From positions 434,001 to 498,000 of the forward strand of contig VXBP01002815.1 in the NCBI GenBank assembly GCA_013400115.1: 64,000 nucleotides of DNA. The letters run 5' to 3'. Positions within the stretch are counted from its first letter, which is position 1; every line of letters starts with the position of its first letter. Positions 1 through 13,360 of the stretch are shown piece after piece. The notes beneath the pieces are model-generated. The model made no database searches, was not told the DNA's origin, and was given only the letters and a program-made list of their open reading frames with translations. Both the position numbers and the translations under genes were made by a program. The stretch comes from Rhinopomastus cyanomelas (taxonomy: Eukaryota; Chordata; Aves; Bucerotiformes; Rhinopomastidae).

Positions 1-2538
1 AACCCGTGCTAGAGCACTGCCATAAAACCAAAGGGTGGTCACCTGTAGCACATCAGGTCCCTGAAACAGAGCTTTCAGGCCGAGCACCAAAACAAATGTT
101 CCTTCAAGCAGTTCTTCACATTGTAGTGAACTCCAGCACACACAGGATCTATGTGTGGTCAGTTCCACTAGGTGGGTTATGCAAACAGGATAAACAACCA
201 AGTCTAAGGCCTCAAGCCTCCACTTATAAAATGTGGGCAGACCAAGATTCCTCTTGCCCTGATCAATTCTCTCCAGAGAGACCTCAGTCTGTTTGGGACT
301 CCGGAGAAATGCAGCATAGCATGCTGCTCCCTGCCACTGCACAGACCACTTCACTTGCTAACTGGTTTTCTGCTCAGTGTTCTAAGAGCTACCTTCAGCA
401 CGCTGTACCCTCATCTGTCCCTCCTCCATAGCGTTTAGGGGCCAGACAGTGAATAAAGAGTTGTTTTAGCTGTTTGTGCAAGATCAGTATCCTTCTTTTT
501 CATGCAAGATGTTGGAAAGTGCTTTGGAATAAGAGCACAGCAGTCTGCAAAGCATTCATCCAGAGTCCTTCCTTGTCACACTAAAAATTTTGACTAGTTT
601 TCTCAAAACAGGAAGATTTCAATCTGGCAATCCAACAATAAGGTTGCAAATTTTGCTTTTGCATTGTTCATACTTCACCCTACGTGGAGATATTTTAAGT
701 TGTCTGCATAGTTCCTGTATGATCTGACTCAGTTTGCTGCTATCCTGAGCAGGTTACCAATCTTTCTTGACCTGACAGACAGATGGAAAGTGGACTATCC
801 TGAAAATCAGAGAGTAACTCCGTAGAGCAGCATGGGGCTATGGAGGCTGCAAGAGTCACACATCTATACTAATCCATCAAACCCTGTGTCCGGCAGTTCC
901 ATCTGTCAGTCCATTACCCTGCTCAGAAACAAGAACTACCCGGTCATTTCCTTTTTTCCCCCATTTGCACTTTCTCTTAAGAGCAGTTATATGGCTTTTC
1001 TATATGCAGAGGCAGTGGACTAGAAGAAATCATCACGCTCTGCCTTCACACAGCTTTGGAGTCCATTAGGACTGTTCTCCTACCACATCTCACAAACTAA
1101 TCCCACCAGTTTTATTCTTATACATTATATCTGTGGGAAGAAACACACCAGCGATCACACAGAAGCATCAACACACCAGCTGTGCAAGGAAACAAGTGAC
1201 TGACACGTGTTACACACATTGGGAGCTTCTTTCAAGCAGCCTCTCTCCACTGACATGATCAGAGAAGTGGAAATTCTTGAAATTCTGGTTGAGGACCCCC
1301 CAGAAAAAAGTCTTCATAATTTTCATTCCTTCCTAAGAATATGACCACTGAAGCTCTTCAGCACTATTTGCTTTGTTCCAGTTCACTATGCACCAGGCTC
1401 TGCTCACTGCTCACCAATTCCTCTTTACTGTAGCAACACATGGGCTCCTTGACTGCAAAGAGCAATTTATTGAAAGAGAGAAAACTTAGCTGCACAGACA
1501 GGAGGCAAGACAGTGAAAAGCTGGCTCTTTCACAGCCAAAGTATAAGACAAGACAGGATTTTATGCAGTTGTGCAACATCTGAAATAATAAAACTGTAGT
1601 ATCAGTCCTTGTATTTCAGAATGGTGAAAAATACACCTGAAGGAGCTCCAGTATGTCTTCACTCTTGGGATATTTTACTGGCTTCTATTCTAAAAGCTAA
1701 AATACACCTGAAGGAACTGACATTCTGATTCTGGACTCAGCTTTTGGGTTTTGGTTATCCTAAGCAGATCAGTAAGCTCCTTGTTAAAACTGGAAGGGAA
1801 AAGGGGCATTAGCTACATCAAGGCAGTTAATTTATCTGCCAGAAAGGCACCTTTGTGTCCATGAGCTGAGAATGCTTCATAAGGCTTCTGCACAAGGTAG
1901 CAGTAAGACAATACTCACCTGACATCACTGTTCACTAGTCCTTTTAGGTGTGTGAGGTCAGGAGCCTACACTAACTCAACAGGATCAAACATGCTCTCAC
2001 CAGAGGGGTTTTTTTTTTTACACAATCAACTCCTCTGCAGATTTAAGCCTTTCAGTACAGATTTTTTTTAATCTTTACATTTCTTTCACTAGAGAAAAAA
2101 CAATGGGATTTCCACAAGTTTTTTCTGTTGACTATTCACACATCACACAGCAAGACATACCGCAGCTGTCACAAGTACAGAATCTCTCCTGCCCTGTTAG
2201 CACTACAGCACTGATGAGTATAAACTCCCTTCCTAAAGGACAAACCCCACAACTCTGCTCTGCTCCTGTGCAGAATTGCACTGGAAGCCTGACAAAAATG
2301 TCCTTTAGAACTGAACTTCCACAGAAGGAATGCCCACTGAAATTTTACATTCATATGTTACCCAGAGGGAATTTCTAGGGTGGCAATAATTCACACCTCC
2401 TGGTTGTGTATTATAACCTCAACATTGTTTTCTGAGCCAAACAGAAGCAAAGACTTTCAAGCTTTTAAAGATTTCTTTTCAAAGCATCACCTTGATCACA
2501 CTTGCACCCCTCCAGTCAAAAGTAAGACCCAGGGTTAC
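1..2538 (-). other. SNX8 intron 3 (part)
   Basis: Non-coding sequence downstream of the exon 3 donor. I searched the minus strand for the next SNX8 exon (the stretch after PPKRMLG) and did not find it, so it should lie left of position 1. The open frame at 6-431 on the plus strand has no recognisable protein features. A short imperfect duplication (ATACACCTGAAGGA-) occurs near 1630 and 1700. Nothing else is evident. Confidence 0.7.
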
Positions 2539-2656
2539 CTCCCAGCATCCTCTTTGGTGGAAGTGCTGGCACCATGCGATAGGGGAACTTCTGAAGCAGC
2601 ATCTCATGGAACACCACAAAGTCATTGTATCGCCTGTAGACTGAGCATCTGAATCT
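2539..2656 (-). CDS. SNX8: SNX8 coding exon 3 (PX core)
   Basis: 118 bp, residues 81-119 plus one base. The acceptor is CATTGCAG|AGA and the donor GGAG|GTAACC. It carries the phosphoinositide-contacting YRRYNDF and the PALPPKR loop. It joins exon 2 directly (SSK|RFRC), as in the human protein. Confidence 0.95.
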
Positions 2657-5600
2657 CTGCAATGAAGGAAGGAGGGAGACTAAATCAACAAATACAACAG
2701 GATGGACAATCAACAGCATTTCCACAGCTTTTGCTGCTAACAGCTGCACTAAGAACAAAAAGATGAAACAAATAAATCACAGCTCAAGAGTGCAGAAACA
2801 ACATCTCTTCTCTTTAGAGGTCTTGTGATGGGAAGGAGGGAGAAGACTCTCAAGGCAGATGCCTTTTGACTATGAAAAGAGATGGCATTGTTCCAGCTAC
2901 AGTGTCTTTGGTTTTGGTAGTGGTGCGAGGCTACAGAGGTTGCTTCTGTGAGAAGGCTGCTGGAAGCTTCCCCCATGTCTGATAAAGTCAACACCAGCAG
3001 CTCACAGACAGATCCACCACTGGCCAAGGCTGAGCCCACCAACAACCAATTCTGCAGACAGCCAGATCAGCGAAGAACGAGGGGCAGGAAGTGCTCCAGA
3101 GCAGAAATGTCTCATCACTCTGTAAAGTGAAAAGTTGAACCCAGAAAGAAGGGAGGAGTGGGGGGAAGTCACTTTAAGATTTGGTTTTATTTCTCATTTG
3201 ACTAATAATAAATTAAACTCACTTCCCAAAGCAAAATCTGTTTGGCCCATGATAATAACTGTTGAGTGATCTTTGCCTGTCCTTAGCTCAAAGCAAAAGC
3301 CATGTGTTGTATCTTCTTTCCCCTGTCCAGTGGAAAAGGGGAGTGATGGAGCAGTCTGCCAACCAGAGTCAATCCACCATATTCAGTCCTTCTGAGAATT
3401 AAGATTTTCAGTGAAAAAGTCATATTTTATTCACACAAGATGAAAGAGATCTTGGACAGGAAGAGGCTGCCCAAGAAATTACAAGTATCCCTAAACCTGC
3501 TGTGGTTTCATGCCATTATTCCCTCAACTCTGTCTTCCAAATTAGAACATTTAGAAATAGTGCCACACTCCAAGTGCTCTGGAGAGCTCTTTTCTTGAAG
3601 TACTGCTAGCCCCTGAGCTCTGGCTCTTAGGAACTCTCTCTAAATCAGTTTCAAATCCAGGAGGTGGCAAAACAATCTTAGATCGTGTTAAGCATTAGCC
3701 CAACTGACTGATGCTTTAAGTGAACCTCACAAGAGAGAGACTTCTGGCTGATGTTAGATCTATAAACAAAGATTGAAAGTTCCTTTAAGACCTCAGTCCT
3801 TCGCTCTGCACTACCCAGATCAATATGTAGAAGAGGCTAAGCAAATTGTGTTTTCATTCCAAATTAGGCAGCAGCCAGAACACGACCCGTAGGAGGTAGA
3901 AATCCTTTTAATATAATAAATAAATCAAAAAAACCACAATCCCTCCACACTATTACTACAAATTCCACTACTGAAGCAGCTAATAAAGACTGCACAGCAC
4001 TGTGCTCACCCTCACTACATTTGCATTGCACATCACCCACCACTTACTGGAGCACTATTTCCAAATATAAAGCAATGAAGCAAATAACTGGAGCACAGCG
4101 GACACAGCCCCAGGGCCTCCCTCTGTCTGCTTTTAAATCTGAGGTTGATTTGTGTTGCAGATCTTGGATGAAGGTCAAGGCCAAGCTCTGCTTCTTTCTG
4201 AGGAAGTGTCATGCTATAGCTACTGCTGTAAGAAACGAGACTGACTGTAAGAAATTGATAATGTGTTCCTAAATTCAACACCTAGAGACACCACCAGGGT
4301 CAGGATGTCTTGTGCCCTAGAATCACAAGCAAAAGTAAACATGGAGTCCTAGAAAGCCAACAGAAACACTGACTGCATCTGTCGTTTCCTCCTTACAACA
4401 GCCTGTGACAAACTTTGAGACACCAATCCAAAACACCTAAAGCCCCAACCACCAGTAGGGACAAGTGACTCAAACGTTTCTCTCAGTACATACAACTGAA
4501 AGACACAACAGTGGCTACAACAGCTTGAGCACTACTCAGTAACCGGTGTTCTGGTGGCCTGGGAGATGTAAATTGTTCACGGTCTGCTTTGAAGAGGACT
4601 AATTTCTTTCTTCAACAAGCACACCACAGAAACTACTTGGGAGCTATTTCGCTGCCCTGTAAATGGGCAAGACACATCATTTTCTCTTACACCAAGAGAG
4701 GAACCTAAAGCTCAGGACTGGGACAAGTAAGCCAGAAGCAGCTCAGATTCCGCAGAAGGATGTGCAGCATCTTTTCTGTTTATAAAGGATTTCAGTTGAG
4801 CACTGTCAATACTGTTGCTTCACTAGCCTGAAATAGTTTTGAGATATCCAGTAGCCTACACCAATGCATCATGAAAACATTTACCTTTCAGTGTTACAAT
4901 CTGCTTTTGTACAAAGCTGAGGTTTTAAGGAAGTAAACTGGCAGAGCATCCATAGTTCTCAGCTAGAAGTTGCTCCATGCTGCAGCAGCACAGTGGAGAT
5001 CACGAAAGCACAGTGCTACCACAGCAAAACTAAGCCCAGACTACCAGCCTACTCATAACCCAACACATCTAGTTGAAGATGATCCTGATCTATGTCAGGA
5101 TGTCCTGATCTAATGTCAAGATATCCCTGCTTGCTGTAGGGGGGTTGGACTAATGACCTTTAAAGGTCCTTTCCAGTCCAACATTTAGCAACTCGGTCAA
5201 GAGTCAACAGGAACTGCACAGACATTCTTAAGCAGATATGTTCTCACTAAGATCACATTGACATTACCTTGCTGGAAACCTCGTATTCCACATGTTTCAG
5301 AAAAAGGCCCTTCTTCTCAGGTATAAGCTCCACCTGCACACTATCCTTGCTCAATAGCTCTTGTAGGGTGTGGGAAAGCAGCAGTGGATTTCCCTGGGGC
5401 GCCTGCATTAGGAACTGTTCCGGTTCCCTCTGTTCATTTACTGGAGGCTTTGCCAAATCTAAAAGACAAAAAGGAAAAAAACAGTCCAGTAGACCTGATA
5501 AGATAAAGCAAAAGTAGTAGCCTTGAAATATTCCATTTCCTCGCTCGGTGCTTTCACGGTGGTGCAACACAACCAGAACAGCAGTCATGCCACTCCCTTG

Positions 5601-8600
5601 GGGAGGCTATGCTACTCCACACACGTTCCAGACACCGGTACCTCCCTCCTGACAACAGCCAGGAGCAAGGAGCACCACCATTTATCCCGAGTCAGAAAAG
5701 ACATCTCTACTAGGCAAAAGAAGAATCACAGGCCAAATTTGTTGGGTGAATCAGCTGAGAGGCCTGCAGTTCCTGTCTGTCCAGCTCCCACCACAGCACC
5801 ATCTGCCAAAAGGCACAAAACCCTAGCTCAGCACTTTTGGATCCTGCCTAGAACAACTCGTGGAAGGAAAGAAAATGTGCTCTTTCCCTGAGCTGCACAA
5901 ATTTAATAAATGAACGTGACATGTCATTACAAAGCAAGGAGACACTCCATCTGACATAATTTCATTAAGCTCTACGCCGCTGTGCTAGAGAGGGCACAAA
6001 TTACAATCACTTACTGAGTCAATATGCTGGAGTTCAAGCACAGGGGAAAAAGGTTCCTGCTAAGGGCTACCAACACAACAGCTCCTCGATCACAGCAACA
6101 TGTGGCAAAATCTTTCAAATATACATATTCCACTGCTTGTAGCCAAAAAGCTAACAGCTTTTGGCAGCGAGTCCAACCACAGCTGGACAGAGGGATTCAA
6201 ACTGATTCTCGGCCAGATGCAAAAGTGAAAGGATGGCTCTGCAGAATGCGACCCTGGAGGATAAAGTAACATCAAAGGAGGGGCAAAGATGATGATTCAG
6301 AGAAGGCTCTTACCAAACAACTGTCTGTAGCCCATTATCTCGAATTCAGAACTCCACATATCATGCAACTGTGAACTAAAGTGCACATTGGTTTTCAATG
6401 CAATCCTTTTCCTACTCATTTCACACCTAAGGAACTGGGTGAAAAAACATGGCTATAACCCTGGAATGTCTTCAGCCCACATCAGAGTTCTGTTCTGCAA
6501 CCAGCAGGTTGCTTCCCCTCTGTAAAGGTCTGTTTAAGAGGGACACTGTGAACAAGCTCCCTTACAAAGCAAGTCAAATCCACCGGTGAAAAGTAACCTA
6601 GAAAAGCTGAGCAGCATTAATCATCCCTTCCTGGCCACAGTGCAGAAGTTAAACCCCTTCTTAAACATAACTGAAATGTTGAGAGAACAAAAAGGTACTG
6701 TAGAAGCAAGAAGCACTTCTTTAAGCTTTGATACACAGGTCAAAAAATTGGTAACCATGTAAGAGATTAACTCCAGGAAGATAAGAACTCATCTCCAGAA
6801 CCTGAAAGCCCTGACCTCCTGATAAGGATTTCCCACCTGTTCCCTCACGTGCTCTGGGCCCTGATAAATGGGGAAAACATGTAATTTCCAGTTCTCCAGC
6901 TACACCTTTGGAACAGACACACTGCTCTTTGTTCCATAAAAAGGCTTAAGGAAACCAAACCAAATCCAGGACAAATGACCTTATCCCACATGTTTCATCA
7001 GGCTTTGGATTCCTGCTAATGTGACTCAGAGAAGCAAGTCTTAACACACCTCTCCTTTAAGAGACTAGTGTATCACCTGCTAACCCCACCTATGGAGCAG
7101 CTTTTGAAAAGCTCCAGATACCTGCCACAAATTTGTGGTAAGATATTGCAGGCTAATTCAGTGTTGACACAGGATACTGGGGGATAAAGCAGCAACCTTG
7201 CTGCACTGCTGCTTGTCAGACCGATGCTGATCTGCGAAACACCAACAGCAAGGCAAAAGGTTTTTCTAGTGTAGAAAAACCCACCTGACCTTTTCACAGG
7301 GCAGTGAGGTATAAAAAACACCTCCACAGACAAGAGGAAGCATCAAGAACACAGACACAAAGATCTCTGGAAAGCACAAGCTCTGCAGAGCAGCGGTGCT
7401 CTGGGTGCACGCCCTGGTAATTCTTGGGTTTAATTGCTCAAGACACATCAGTAACGTGCAACGCAACACAGATTTGGTTGCTCCTCCAGTGCATGCTGAA
7501 GGCAGACTTCCACAGTCCTCTGCGATTCTGAAGGACTGGCTTGGGTGGCAGAAGCAGCACTGGGGCTGGCCAAAGGGCAACCGACCTACCTCCTGAAAGA
7601 AGAGTCCATCTGTGCTAACACATTGCTCCTTCTGCCTATTGATTGACTCTTCCCGCTTTCTATCTTTCTACTGGCCAACCAGCAAGTGGGGCTTTCATAG
7701 CACAAACTGGCCCCTAATGCAAGACTCAGCACTGTCCAGAAAACAACTAACACTGCCAGTAGAAAAAGAAAGGTGGTAGGAGACAAGATTTGTAGGATGA
7801 ACATCGAATCTTTTAACTTTAGGCTCCGGAACCACCATCAGCCAAACTGACCTTGAGGACTCTCCAACTCATTATAGTGACCGGAACCCACATTTACACC
7901 ATAAGGCAACAACAGAGTGAAAAGACCTAGAGAGATTCACCATTCCCTTGTCAATTCACTCGTGACACTTTTCCTTTGTAATACTTTGCCTGTTTTCATC
8001 AAGTTACTCTCCAAATTGTCTCTCCAGGAAATACCTTCTCTTTATCAGTCGTTTACACACTTGGCTTTTCCTGAAATATTTTGTAGCCTCTCTAGATGTC
8101 AACCTTGTCTAAAGGTGTGAAATCATACAAATCAGACAACCATACAAACCACTTTGAATAATTACTGTTAAATTAATGATCTCAGCATGTTCCACATCAA
8201 CAAGACAGCAACCCAGAGTGAATTTACACCCTCAAACACCAGTCTGAGAACACAAGAAGATGCCTCTGGAGCAGCTGTTAACCTGTTTTAGAAAACACTT
8301 GTAGCAGCATTAACACTAACCCTGCAGAGCAGTATATAGTGAAGCTGTTCTTGAGCCCATTTCTCATTCTACTTACCAAGGAGTCAGTTCAGGAACAGCC
8401 TCAAAAGCCCTGGCCAGGAATGGTGGATAATAGCAAGAACTCATTGGTATGAGCTCCTGTGTTCAACCAGTACAAGGTTTTACATGCACTATAACAAAAA
8501 CACTTAACGCTTCCCCTCACGCACTGGCTGCTGGAGAACAGCTAATTTTGAACACATTCCCTTTGGTTTCAGCACATCGTTATCTAGTAAAGTTTATGTA

Positions 8601-11600
8601 CATAGAGCAGCAAGTGAATACAGACGGGGGTATGGAAGAGCCCTCGGAACACAGAGAAGGAGGTAAAAAGAAAATCAGCTGCTTCTGTGCAATTTCAGCC
8701 TTGGTTAACGGCAGAGATTCTCAATCTGTTGTCCATAAGGTACCAGGAAGTGGCCTGGTGTAACAGCAAACAATTCACATAAAAGCTTAACATAATACCT
8801 ATACATGTGCTTCCACACGCAAACGAGATGACACAATGACTAGAAATAGAAGTTTAGAGAAGCATTCAAAGCCTGGCCTCATTTTTGTTTGGGTGCAAAA
8901 GAAAACAACCGTGAAAACACCGCGTAATGTCTTTTCGCTAACGAGTCAGGTAGCCTTTGGACTGAAAGGAGTTGAGAAACCCAGAGAACAACCCAAGTCA
9001 ACAGCTTTGCGACTGTATACTACATGTTGCACACCTAACCGAGCGCCCGACGCTCATTACTGCTGTTCACGCAGGCAGACAGCAGCCTGCCCTCCAGAGC
9101 CACCCGTTTCCTCCAACCAGATTTCTCAAATCACGCACTTCTGAACCCGAAGGGAGGTGCACAGAGGTTTTCCATGCGGGCAAACACGTATTGTAGAGAA
9201 GGGCAAGACAAGGGCTGGCAGGTCACAAGATCTAAGGATCTCCGTTCCCTAGTCCATGTTCCATCAACCAACTTCAGAAGCCTTGTGTGCATTTTACAAA
9301 TGGCTGCAACTAACCACCACACAAGGGTGCTGCTCGTGAATTTAGCTTGTCAGACCCACTTCAGCTGAAGGTGCTCTACAATAATTAACTTACATTATTG
9401 GCCTACAGAAGAAAGGAGCCTGAAAATCAGTAGAGCCTTTCAGGAACAGAAAGCTAGAATTTATTCTCCATCGTCACAGGTCACAGCGGCGATCGAGCTC
9501 ACAGGAAACACAGTGGAACATGAGCACTGACTGTTTATGTCCACAGACACCTCTGATTTCTCCCTGGAAAAAATGAGGGCTTCACTCAAACTCCTGGGCC
9601 AGGAACACCACAGCAGCGGTGCAAGTATCATTCATCAGCACTTCCCTTTCCTTTCTGTCTTCTCCTGAAAAGCCTCAGGAATTATGGAAAGGTCTTCCCC
9701 CTTTATTGTGCCACATCCCTCTGTAATTCCAGAATTCAGTGGTCACATCAAGCACCCTGAAAGCTGATGTGAATTTCAACTACTACTACAAATAAACTCC
9801 CTTTTTTTTTAACTTCTTATATAAACTTAAAATCCCCTAAGAAGGAGAGAAAAACAGAAGTTCCACCAAATACAAGACAAATCAAACCTTCTTCCTTTTA
9901 AAGCCTTTACATACTTCTTGAGACGCTTGTTTGGGTTTTTTAAGCAATTTACAGCCATTTACAACCTTATTTAGAAAGGGACAAAGCAAAGGAATCATTG
10001 GAGCTAAGGGATACACAGATCTGTGTTCAGTGTGGAAGACAGGACTCTATTTCTAACTAGGTACAAGACAAGCGATCATACATGACAGAACAAAGAGCTA
10101 ACTTTAAGCCTAGTGCCCTGTTCTTTCAGCTATGCTGTTAGCTCATCAAGCAATTAATTAAGCTATTTCCCAAGTCTGGGAATACAAGGAACACATTCCT
10201 TTCCAAGTCTGCCCCAGAGCCTAGTTCCAAACTGTAGCAAATACAGTAAAGTGGGATGGAGCTTCACACACTGAAGAAGTAACAGGAACAGGGGAGAAAA
10301 GTCCATGGAGCAATGTTCCCAAAGACTGCAGAGACAAGCAGTCAAACCCTCTCTAGGGCAGCTTCCCAGCTCACAACGGACTGATAAACTATTGGTTGTC
10401 ACACACAGCTCTGAGGAAAAAGTTGGACGTGTGAAAGTTCACACAACCCAACAAGAAGCACCACACACAGCTGTTCTCCAAGCATCTCCTACAGAGGCAT
10501 TTCACCTGAACAACACCACTGCCAGCCCTCACCACGATTCCTTCCCTACACAGGTGAAGAAAATCCTACCAGAAGAAATTGTTTATCTTTTTGTTTGGCT
10601 TCTCAATCTCCCTGCACTTTTCTCACACTGGGGAAAAACTTGAGCATTAAGATGATGGAGACCCCCTCCACACATTGTAGTCTCGCAGTGGTCTTCTCAT
10701 GTTTTATGGTTAGAACAAGTTTGTTCACCTTGCCCGTTGTGCCAGAAACCGATCAAAGCTCCTACCAGCTCCACATGTCTGTAACCAATTTTTCTCCATG
10801 AACCTGCACCAACCCACTAAAACCTGAAGACTAAAGGGGAAATCTGAGTGGTAGTGTGCAAGTTGTAATGCCTCCTCCCTACCAAGCCCTCCTGGAGGCT
10901 GCACACACAGTTCAGAAATAGTCCTCTGGAAGAAAAGGGGACAACCCCTCCCCTCCTCAGACAACACACCTACATTGTTGCAAAACAGGCTCAAATGGGA
11001 CACATGAGAAAAAAGTCAATAGGAGTGACTTGGCAAAACTGGCTTGAATGTATTGGACATTATCCTTTTCTTTTGTCTCTTGATTGTGGTAAAACACATT
11101 CAACCCTGCAAAATAAAAATTACTGCATTTGCATATGCTGTGGTAGGTGGGCATCGAGGATCCCTGTCAGGACTCTTTATTACTCAGGAGGTTTAGATCC
11201 CCCCAGATCATTCACTGACAAACTGCTAATCTCCAAAAAGGTGACAAAGGGGTGAAACAACTCCAAGATGACTGAACCCACATCACCATGCTAGGAGCAA
11301 AAACATCCCTGCATTAACCGTGTGACTTTTCCTTTGCTAAGAACACCTTCTGCCAGGTCAGAAAACAATCTTTGTCAAGGCGAGCCAAGTTTTCTACACA
11401 AGGCTGAGTAGATGGGGCACTCTGAGAAGCTCCATCACTAGTACGGAAGTTAATCAGATCGACAACACAACTCAAGGCCAACTGCTTTATCTCAGTGAGG
11501 CTCCTAAAGCAGACAGTAAATCCATAACAGACGTACCTGAACTATCTCACTCTTGTACAACAGGACATTTTTTCCCCACCAAGGCTGCTGTTCAATATCG

Positions 11601-12552
11601 TACATCAGTCCTGGACAGAAATATTCCAAAGTAATTTATTTATAAGCATTACCCGCGTCAGGAGCATTACAGGTCTGTCCAAAGCAAACTGACACCAGGT
11701 CCTGAACTCAATCCAGCCAAACCCTTTTTCCCTGCACAAAACTTACCTCCTGAAACCTCTAATAGGGTTTTTATTCCAAACAGAGAAGGAAAAACAAGTC
11801 AGCACAGAGCCTCAACTGCCGTTAAAACTTCCATCAAACTTCACCAACTTTCAGCAAACTTCATTCACTTTAAGGGAACTTTCGGGACCGGTACTGAGCC
11901 GTTTTGCTGGGTTTCTCCTGTCCTTTTCTCGCTCCTCCTTGAGCTCCCCCTCATTCCTTCTTCACAGCAAGTGCGGCACCATCGGGCTCCAACTTTCTCG
12001 ACCCGAGACTCAGCCCCACGCTGCGAACTTCAGCGCCGGGAGCTGCTTCTCCCCTTTGGCGCTGTCTCTGCTGCTAGCTGGGGTCGCTGAGGACAACCCG
12101 CGGCCTCCGCCCGGGCCAGCGGCCCCCAACCGCTTCACGGACCGTCCCCGCTGCGCCGAGCCCCGGGGCGGGGAGCGGGGCTATCCCCGCGGGAACCAAA
12201 GGCTCTGCCTGGTGCCCACCCTGAGCCCGGCGCCTCAGCCCCTTCTGGGCACCTCACACACCGCTGGGCACCAGGGCGCCATCTCCCACCCCCTCTAGCC
12301 ACCACCAAGGGCAGAGTCCGCCCTAGCAAGGGGCGGGAAACCGTCCCCCCGCAGCCGCGGACCGGGCAGCGCCGAGGCCCGGCTGAGGCGGCGCCTTTTC
12401 CCCCCTCGGCTGTGGCGGGGAGGGACCCCAGCCCCGGCACCCTCGGGCGCTCCGTGCCCAGCGCAGCGGAGCAAAGAAGAGGCTCCCCGCCACCCCTCCG
12501 TACCTGTGCCGGTGCCTGCGGGCGCTTCGCCGTCCATCGCGGCCGCAGTCAT
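2539..12552 (-). CDS. SNX8: SNX8, sorting nexin-8, 5' part (3 exons, incomplete)
   Basis: Sorting nexins bind endosomal phosphoinositides; SNX8 combines a PX domain with a BAR-type C-terminal half and acts in endosome-to-Golgi sorting. Three minus-strand exons join in frame: 12552-12504, 5458-5268 and 2656-2539, giving 119 complete residues. The N-terminal tail is short and variable. A conserved block begins at about residue 36 (PQGNPLLLSHTLQELL) and the PX domain at about residue 57 (VQVELIPEKKGLFLKH). The lipid-binding YRRYNDF motif is at residues 87-93 and the proline loop PALPPKR at 110-116. Splice phases are 1, 0 and 1. The start is chosen because MTAAAMD resembles the human N-terminus; a second ATG at 12537 has a better Kozak context. 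The remaining PX and BAR exons lie beyond position 1. Identity is confident; only about a quarter of the protein is present. Confidence 0.95.
5081..5122. repeat. Imperfect 21 bp tandem duplication
   Basis: Two adjacent copies of a unit resembling GATCCTGATCTATGTCAGGAT, the second with small differences. It lies immediately upstream of the CR1 fragment in SNX8 intron 2. Confidence 0.6.
5112..5185 (+). mobile_element. CR1 retrotransposon 3'-end fragment
   Basis: Contains the CR1 terminal pattern GGGGTTGGACTAATGACC followed by AAAGGTCCTTTCCAGTCCAA. It is a short 5'-truncated copy, plus strand, antisense to SNX8. Confidence 0.75.
5268..5458 (-). CDS. SNX8: SNX8 coding exon 2 (start of PX domain)
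   Basis: 191 bp, residues 17-80, from DLAKPPVNE to EYEVSSK. The acceptor is TCTTTTAG|AT and the donor AAG|GTAATG. It completes the split GAT codon of exon 1 and ends in phase 0. It contains the conserved pre-PX segment and the first PX strands. Confidence 0.95.
5459..12503 (-). other. SNX8 intron 1
   Basis: About 7.0 kb between coding exons 1 and 2. AT-rich through most of its length, rising into the CpG island past 11,900. I see no additional SNX8 exon (the exon 1-2 junction is phase-consistent), no RNA gene and no recognisable repeat. The open frames here are short and lack family features. Confidence 0.75.
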
Positions 12553-12640
12553 GTGAGGCCGAGCCCCGCCGCCGCCCTCCCCTTCCTCCGCAGCGCGGGC
12601 GGGGCGGGGTGGGGAGGGGAGACGTGTCAGGACACCGGTA
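11940..12640 (-). promoter_or_regulatory. CpG-island promoter of SNX8
   Basis: Abrupt GC- and CpG-rich stretch surrounding SNX8 exon 1 and extending into intron 1. GC-box sequence GGGCGGGGCGGGG lies at about 12598-12610, just upstream of the start codon on the minus strand. No TATA box is apparent, as expected for a housekeeping CpG promoter. The transcription start is probably within 100 bp upstream of 12552. Confidence 0.75.
12504..12552 (-). CDS. SNX8: SNX8 coding exon 1
   Basis: Encodes residues 1-16 (MTAAAMDGEAPAGTGT) plus the first base of codon 17. The donor reads CAG|GTACGG on the minus strand. The exon lies in a CpG island. Two candidate ATGs are in frame, at 12552 and 12537; the second has G at -3 and +4. 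Confidence 0.9.
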
Positions 12641-12935
12641 GCGGGCAGAGCTGCAGCACGCGGTGCTGTCTCGGGCTCGGAGCGGCGATAAACCGCCCCT
12701 GCTGCTGGCTGTATGTGCTCCTAAACCGCTTCAGATTCATCACGAACCGTGCAAACGGCTCAAAGAGGAGGAAAAGAAGCGATCGGCTCATGGGGCTAAT
12801 CAGGCTTTATTCCAAAACTACATTAATGTATGTTTTCCTGTTGTAAAGCATGTGAACTTCGGGCAGATTACCCTGATGTGCACATTTTGACGTCTCTTTC
12901 AGTTGAAAGGATGTGGATCATCACGCTCACAGAAC

Positions 12936-13066
12936 AGTTGAATCGTCATCCCTAGACGAAATATCATGTAGATCTTGAGCTTCCGGACAGGGTTTAGTGG
13001 TGGGCTTGAGACGGTTGGGTTTGATGAGCTTAAAGGCCTTTTCCAACCTAAATGATTCTACAATGA
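12936..13066 (+). mobile_element. CR1 fragment (sense)
   Basis: Begins with TTGAATCGTCATCCCTAGA, which matches the TTGAGTCGTCATCCCTGGA segment of the copy at 22.8 kb. It ends with CCTTTTCCAACCTAAATGATTCTA. It is diverged and therefore an older copy. Confidence 0.8.
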
Positions 13067-13176
13067 ACTGTTGGTAGTAGTAACAGGAGCATCCTCCCAG
13101 TTACAGGACAGCCACACTTTGTATTTCAAGTCTGATGAGACCCTCCCAAGGCAATTGTGACAAATTTTCATTCATT

Positions 13177-13360
13177 CACAGAATTACAGAAGATTAGGGA
13201 TTCGAAGGGTCCTCAAAAGATCATCCAGTCCAAACCCCACACCACAGCAGGATCACCTAGACCAAGTCACACAGGAACATACTCAGGGAGGGTTTTAAAC
13301 CTCTCCAGAGAAGAAGACTCCACAACCCCCCTGGGCAGCCCATTCCTTTTCCCACAGCAT
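13177..13360 (-). mobile_element. CR1 fragment (antisense)
   Basis: Reads CACAGAATTACAGAAGATTAGGG, then AAGGGTCCTCAAAAGATCATCCAGTCC. This is the reverse complement of the CR1 tail, followed by the CACAACCCCCCTGGGCAGCC segment. It belongs to the same subfamily as the copies at 35.6, 43.3 and 52.7 kb. Confidence 0.9.

Larger units (their letters stand above)
2657..5267 (-). other. SNX8 intron 2
   Basis: 2.6 kb intron bounded by GT-AG sites read on the minus strand. It contains a CR1 3'-end fragment and a 21 bp imperfect tandem duplication just before that, both close to the exon 2 donor. No other exon is required, because exons 2 and 3 encode contiguous protein. Confidence 0.85.

Noticed and set aside
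6..431. 141-codon open frame at the left edge
   Set aside because: No domain, no codon-usage signal visible, and located inside SNX8 intron 3 on the opposite strand.
1..2538. Search for SNX8 exon 4 within the window
   Set aside because: No minus-strand stretch resembles the sequence expected after PPKRMLG; the exon must be outside the window.
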